A stretch of 16,552 bases of DNA from an uncultured Massilia sp. (GTDB lineage Bacteria > Pseudomonadota > Gammaproteobacteria > Burkholderiales > Burkholderiaceae). The notes below the pieces were generated by a model that saw nothing but the letters and a program-made list of their open reading frames with translations, was not told where the DNA came from and searched no databases. The position numbers and the translations under genes are program-made. The stretch lies in NCBI GenBank assembly GCA_946886065.1, contig CAMPHU010000092.1:1-16552 (forward strand), read 5' to 3'. Below, one piece after another: positions 13,522 to 16,552 of the stretch (its first letter is position 1; each line of letters starts with the position of its first letter).

Positions 13522-13943
13522 GACTGTCCTGCGACGAAGTGGGTCAGGGGATAGGACTGCTTCTTGTACGCGACGTAGCGCTTGCGCCCTTCGGCGGCAT
13601 CGAGTTCGTCCGTGGAGATGATCTCGAACACGCGCGCGAACTGGTCGACGATGGCAGGGGTGCGCCGGGTCAGGTTGACCAGCATCTCATGGTGCGGCAG
13701 CGGCGCGGCTTCGTCGGCGGTGATGATCACAGGCGTCTGCGGCGCCAGCGGATCGCCGGCCGGCACGTGCGGGATGAAATCGGTGTCGCCGACCGTCCAC
13801 AGCGCCTCGTTCAGGGCGGCCGCCTGTTCCTCGCTCTCGGCCAGCACCACGACCTTGGCGCGCGAGGCATAGGCCTTGCGCGCCAGGCGGCATGCGTAGG
13901 TCAGCTTGTCGGGAATATTGGTGTGGAAGTCGATCCGGGTCAT
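13518..13943 (-). CDS. holC: DNA polymerase III subunit chi
   Basis: HolC is the chi subunit of the clamp-loader complex; it binds single-stranded-DNA-binding protein (SSB) and, with psi where present, links SSB to the replicase. The 141-residue product has normal family length and the expected opening MTRIDFHTNIPDKLTYACRLARKAY. The central conserved motif is ALWTVGDTDFIPHVPAGDP (47-65), and PVIITADE (71-78) and the C-terminal YKKQSYPLTHF follow. The ATG is 11 bases past the terminator T-run of prlC and has little ribosome binding site, so a short or near-leaderless transcript or a promoter within the end of prlC is possible. Its stop overlaps the DUF2486-like start. In many betaproteobacteria holC follows pepA; here prlC lies upstream. 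Confidence 0.93.
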   Translation of the reverse strand: MTRIDFHTNIPDKLTYACRLARKAYASRAKVVVLAESEEQAAALNEALWTVGDTDFIPHVPAGDPLAPQTPVIITADEAAPLPHHEMLVNLTRRTPAIVDQFARVFEIISTDELDAAEGRKRYVAYKKQSYPLTHFVAGQS

Positions 13944-13954
13944 GTCGTGTGTCG

Positions 13955-13983
13955 AAAAAAAACGGGGAGGACCAGCCTCCCCG
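13955..13983 (-). terminator. Intrinsic terminator of prlC
   Basis: On the minus strand a perfect 8-bp stem CGGGGAGG / CCTCCCCG (13976-13983 with 13963-13970) has a 5-base loop and is followed by eight T (13962-13955). It starts 5 bases after the prlC stop and ends 11 bases before the holC start, so it separates folD-prlC from holC. Confidence 0.9.
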
Positions 13984-13988
13984 GTGCA

Positions 13989-16070
13989 TCAGGCATTCAT
14001 GCCGCTATGGCGCAGCAGGGCGTCGATGCTGGGCTCGCGGCCGCGGAAGGCCTTGAACGATTCCAGCGCCGGGCGCGAGCCGCCCACCGCCAGGATCTCG
14101 CGCTGGAAGCGGCGTCCGGTCTCGGTCAGGTGCTCGGCGCCGTGCTCCAGCGCTTCCTCGAAGGCCGCATAGGCGTCGGCGGACAGCACCTCGGCCCACT
14201 TGTAGCTGTAGTAGCCGGCCGCGTAGCCGCCCGCGAAGATGTGGCTGAACGAGTGCTGGAAGCGGTTGAAGCTCGGCGGGATGATGACCGAGAACTGCTT
14301 GCGGATGCCGTCGATCAGCTCCTGCACGGTGCGCTCGCTGGTCGGGTCGAAGTCGTAGTGCAGGTGCATGTCGATCAGCGAGAACTCGACCTGGCGCAGG
14401 GTCTGCATCCCGGCCTGGAAGTTCTTCGCCGCCGTCATCTTGTCGAACAGCGCGCGCGGCAGCGGTACCCCTAGCTTCACGTGGGACGTCATCTGCTGCA
14501 GCTTGTCCCACTCCCAGCAGAAGTTTTCCATGAACTGGGACGGCAGCTCCACCGCATCCCATTCGACGCCCGAGATGCCGGACACCGACAGCTCCTCGAC
14601 TTCGGTCAGCATGTGGTGCAGGCCGTGGCCGAACTCGTGGAACAGGGTGATGACTTCGTCGTGGGTGAACAGCGAAGGCTGCAGCTTGCCGTCCACCGTT
14701 GCCGGCGGGGTGAAGTTGCAGGTCAGGTAGGCGATCGGGGTCTGGACGATGCCGCCCGTGGCCAGGCGGCGGCCGCGTGCGTCGTCCATCCAGGCGCCCG
14801 GCGCCTTGCCGGCGCGCGCGTACAGGTCGAGGTAGAACTGGCCGATCAGCTGGCCGTCGCGCTCGATGCGGAAGAAGCGCACGTCCGGATGCCACACCGG
14901 CGCATCGTCAGGCTTGATCTGCACCGAGAACAGGTTCTGGATCACGTTGAACAGGCCTTCGACCACCTTCGGCTCGGGGAAGTACTCCTTCACTTCCTGG
15001 GCCGAGAAGGCATAGCGCTGCTCGCGCAGCTTTTCCGAAGCAAAGGTCACGTCCCAGGATTGCAGCTCGTCGATCGCCAGCTCGTTGCGGGCGAAGGCGC
15101 GCAGCTCTTCCAGGTCCTTTTCGGCGAAGGGGCGGGCGCGGCGCGCCAGGTCTTCGAGGAACTCGACCACGTGCTTGGGGCTCTCGGCCATCTTCGGCAC
15201 CAGCGAGACCTCGGCGAAGTTGGCGTATTCCAGCAGCTGGGCTTCCTCGTGGCGCAGCTTGAGCAGCTCGACGATGACGCCCGAGTTGTCCCACTCTTCG
15301 CGCTTGCTGAACACCACGCCTTCTTCCGACGCCTTGGTGGCGCTGGCGCGGTAGATCTTCTCGCGCAGCGCGCGGTGGTGGGCCATCTGCAACACCGGGA
15401 AATAGGACGGGAAGTGCAGGGTGAACTGCCAGCCGGCCTTGCCGTCCTGTTCGGCGGACGCCCGGGCGGCCTGCTTGACGTCCTCGGGCAGGCCGGACAG
15501 CTCGGCTTCGTGCTCGACCAGCAGCTTGTAGTCGTTGGTCGCGTCCAGCACGTTCTGCGAGAAGCGGGTGGAGAGGGCGGCCTGCTGCTCCTGGATTTCG
15601 GCGAAGCGCTGCTTCTTGTCCGCGGGCAGTTCGGCGCCGCCGAGGCGGAAGTCGCGCAGGGCGTTCTCGACGATGCGCTTGCGCGCAGGGCTGAAGCCCG
15701 CGAATTCCGGTCCGTTGCGCAGCGCCTTGTACTTGGCGAACAGCGCCTCGTTCTGCCCCAGCGAGGTCCAGAACTCGGTGACCTTGGGCTGGTTTTCGTT
15801 GTAGGTGGCGCGCAGCTCGGGCGTGTCGGCCACATGGTTCAGGTGGTTGACCACGCCCCAGGCCCGGCCCAGGCGCTCGGTGGCTTCCTCGAGCGGGACC
15901 ACGAAGCTGTCCCAGCTCACCGTGTCGGTTGGCGCTTCCAGCCGGGTCACGACTTCGGCGGCTTCCTTGATCAGCTGCTCGATGGCCGGCGTGACGTGTT
16001 CCGGACGGAACTGGTCGAAGCGCGGCAGGCCGGAAAAATCGAGGAGGGGATTGCTGGTCTCGAGGCTCAT
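13989..16070 (-). CDS. prlC: Oligopeptidase A (M3 family zinc metallopeptidase)
   Basis: This is a cytosolic zinc peptidase of 693 residues, close to E. coli OpdA/PrlC (680), that degrades short peptides, including cleaved signal peptides. The start reads MSLETSNPLLDFSGLPRFDQFRPEHVTPAIEQLI, typical of M3A. The zinc site is HEFGH at 478-482 (His478, Glu479, His482), with the third ligand Glu508 in EWDAVELPSQ. The C-terminal substrate segment HIFAGGYAAGYYSYKWAEVLSADAY is intact. GGAAGG lies just before the ATG. The gene starts 19 bases after the folD stop on the same strand, so the two are probably cotranscribed, and it ends in a strong intrinsic terminator. All catalytic residues are present; no anomalies seen. 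Confidence 0.96.
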   Translation of the reverse strand: MSLETSNPLLDFSGLPRFDQFRPEHVTPAIEQLIKEAAEVVTRLEAPTDTVSWDSFVVPLEEATERLGRAWGVVNHLNHVADTPELRATYNENQPKVTEFWTSLGQNEALFAKYKALRNGPEFAGFSPARKRIVENALRDFRLGGAELPADKKQRFAEIQEQQAALSTRFSQNVLDATNDYKLLVEHEAELSGLPEDVKQAARASAEQDGKAGWQFTLHFPSYFPVLQMAHHRALREKIYRASATKASEEGVVFSKREEWDNSGVIVELLKLRHEEAQLLEYANFAEVSLVPKMAESPKHVVEFLEDLARRARPFAEKDLEELRAFARNELAIDELQSWDVTFASEKLREQRYAFSAQEVKEYFPEPKVVEGLFNVIQNLFSVQIKPDDAPVWHPDVRFFRIERDGQLIGQFYLDLYARAGKAPGAWMDDARGRRLATGGIVQTPIAYLTCNFTPPATVDGKLQPSLFTHDEVITLFHEFGHGLHHMLTEVEELSVSGISGVEWDAVELPSQFMENFCWEWDKLQQMTSHVKLGVPLPRALFDKMTAAKNFQAGMQTLRQVEFSLIDMHLHYDFDPTSERTVQELIDGIRKQFSVIIPPSFNRFQHSFSHIFAGGYAAGYYSYKWAEVLSADAYAAFEEALEHGAEHLTETGRRFQREILAVGGSRPALESFKAFRGREPSIDALLRHSGMNA

Positions 16071-16089
16071 GGTCTTCCTTCCTGAATGG

Positions 16090-16551
16090 TTATGCCAGGC
16101 CGGGCTTCGGTTCCATCCCTTTGGCCTGGCCGGTTGCTTGGCTGCTGGAGTGGTCGCGCTCGGCGGACTCCACGGTGTTCATCAACAGCATCGTGATCGT
16201 CATCGGGCCGACGCCGCCGGGCACCGGGGTGATGTGCGCGGCCACTTCGCTCACGCCGGCGAAATCCACGTCGCCGCACAGTTTGCCGGCGTCGTCGCGG
16301 TTCATGCCGACGTCGATCACGACCGCGCCCGGCTTGACCATGTCGGCGGTCAGGGTATTGCGGCGGCCGACGGCGGCGACGACCACGTCGGCCTGGCGGG
16401 TGTGGTAGCCCAGATCCGGCGTTGCGCTATGGCAGATGGTGACGGTCGCGTTGGCTTGCAAGAGCAGCAGGGCCATCGGCTTGCCGACGGTATTGCTGCG
16501 GCCGATCACGACGGCGTGCTTGCCGCGCAGGTCGATGCCGGTGGTCTCGAT
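16090..16551 (-). CDS. folD: Bifunctional methylenetetrahydrofolate dehydrogenase/cyclohydrolase FolD, C-terminal part
   Basis: FolD interconverts 5,10-methylene-, 5,10-methenyl- and 10-formyl-tetrahydrofolate with NADP, supplying one-carbon units for purines and formyl-Met-tRNA. The gene runs off the window, so its start and the N-terminal folate-site residues are not seen. The visible 153 residues begin [20 protein letters not shown] and contain the NADP-binding signature [53 protein letters not shown] and the C-terminal family signature [15 protein letters not shown]. The last ~20 residues ([23 protein letters not shown]) are a polar tail beyond the usual family end. It lies 19 bases upstream of prlC. 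Confidence 0.96.
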   Translation of the reverse strand: METTGIDLRGKHAVVIGRSNTVGKPMALLLLQANATVTICHSATPDLGYHTRQADVVVAAVGRRNTLTADMVKPGAVVIDVGMNRDDAGKLCGDVDFAGVSEVAAHITPVPGGVGPMTITMLLMNTVESAERDHSSSQATGQAKGMEPKPGLA

Positions 16552-16552
16552 C

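Noticed and set aside
14481..16085. Long plus-strand frame opposite prlC
   Set aside because: This is an antisense shadow; the minus strand has the complete M3 peptidase with HEFGH and all landmarks.

Overview
This is a GC-rich chromosomal segment from a betaproteobacterium, most probably Burkholderiales / Oxalobacteraceae of the Massilia-Telluria type. That placement is an inference. It rests on the lgt - LysR - ilvD arrangement, the small Trp-rich membrane protein typical of Burkholderiales, a HolC followed by a DUF2486-like protein, and a short perfect palindrome of the REP kind whose translation contains VPAKAGTQ. I see no rRNA, tRNA, CRISPR array, insertion sequence, phage gene or attachment site.

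Layout. (1) 2-307 (+): 3' end of a TauE/SafE-family membrane protein, facing lgt (-), with a REP-like palindrome between the two converging genes. (2) 368-2089 (-): a LysR-type regulator and lgt, 15 bases apart. ilvD (+, 2213-3898) diverges from the regulator. The shared control region carries two LysR-type boxes (ATAC-N7-GTAT and ATAC-N7-ATAT) centred 30 bp apart, and a candidate ilvD promoter. (3) 3974-4198 (-): small Trp-rich membrane protein, divergent from a periplasmic class I cytochrome c (+, 4377-4685); the gap between them carries a 10-bp dyad. (4) 4754-9174 (-): an orphan branched-chain-amino-acid-type binding protein, a CYTH-CHAD protein, a secreted ChaN/Tiki-like protein and a secreted SIMPL-domain protein. 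(5) 9293-10828 (-): a flavin monooxygenase of the PheA/TfdB type. Between it and the SIMPL gene lies an AT-rich stretch with two TAGAC-N6-GTCTA palindromes resembling TetR-family (NemR-like) operators. (6) 10894-13044 (-): a large envelope protein joining a six-repeat NHL propeller to an M23 (LytM-type) peptidase domain. (7) 13126-16551 (-): folD (partial), prlC (oligopeptidase A), a strong intrinsic terminator, then holC and a DUF2486-like gene overlapping by ATGA.

How the genes work together. Most of the window is housekeeping: lipoprotein maturation (Lgt), branched-chain amino acid synthesis (IlvD), one-carbon metabolism (FolD), peptide turnover (PrlC) and replication (HolC). The accessory part is 5984-13044, where several envelope or stress-type genes lie on one strand. 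I found no clear undescribed multi-gene system. The items most worth following are the paired TAGAC operators with no regulator gene in the window, the NHL-M23 fusion, the twin LysR boxes before ilvD, and the overlapping, mutually exclusive hairpins between the cytochrome and the binding-protein gene.
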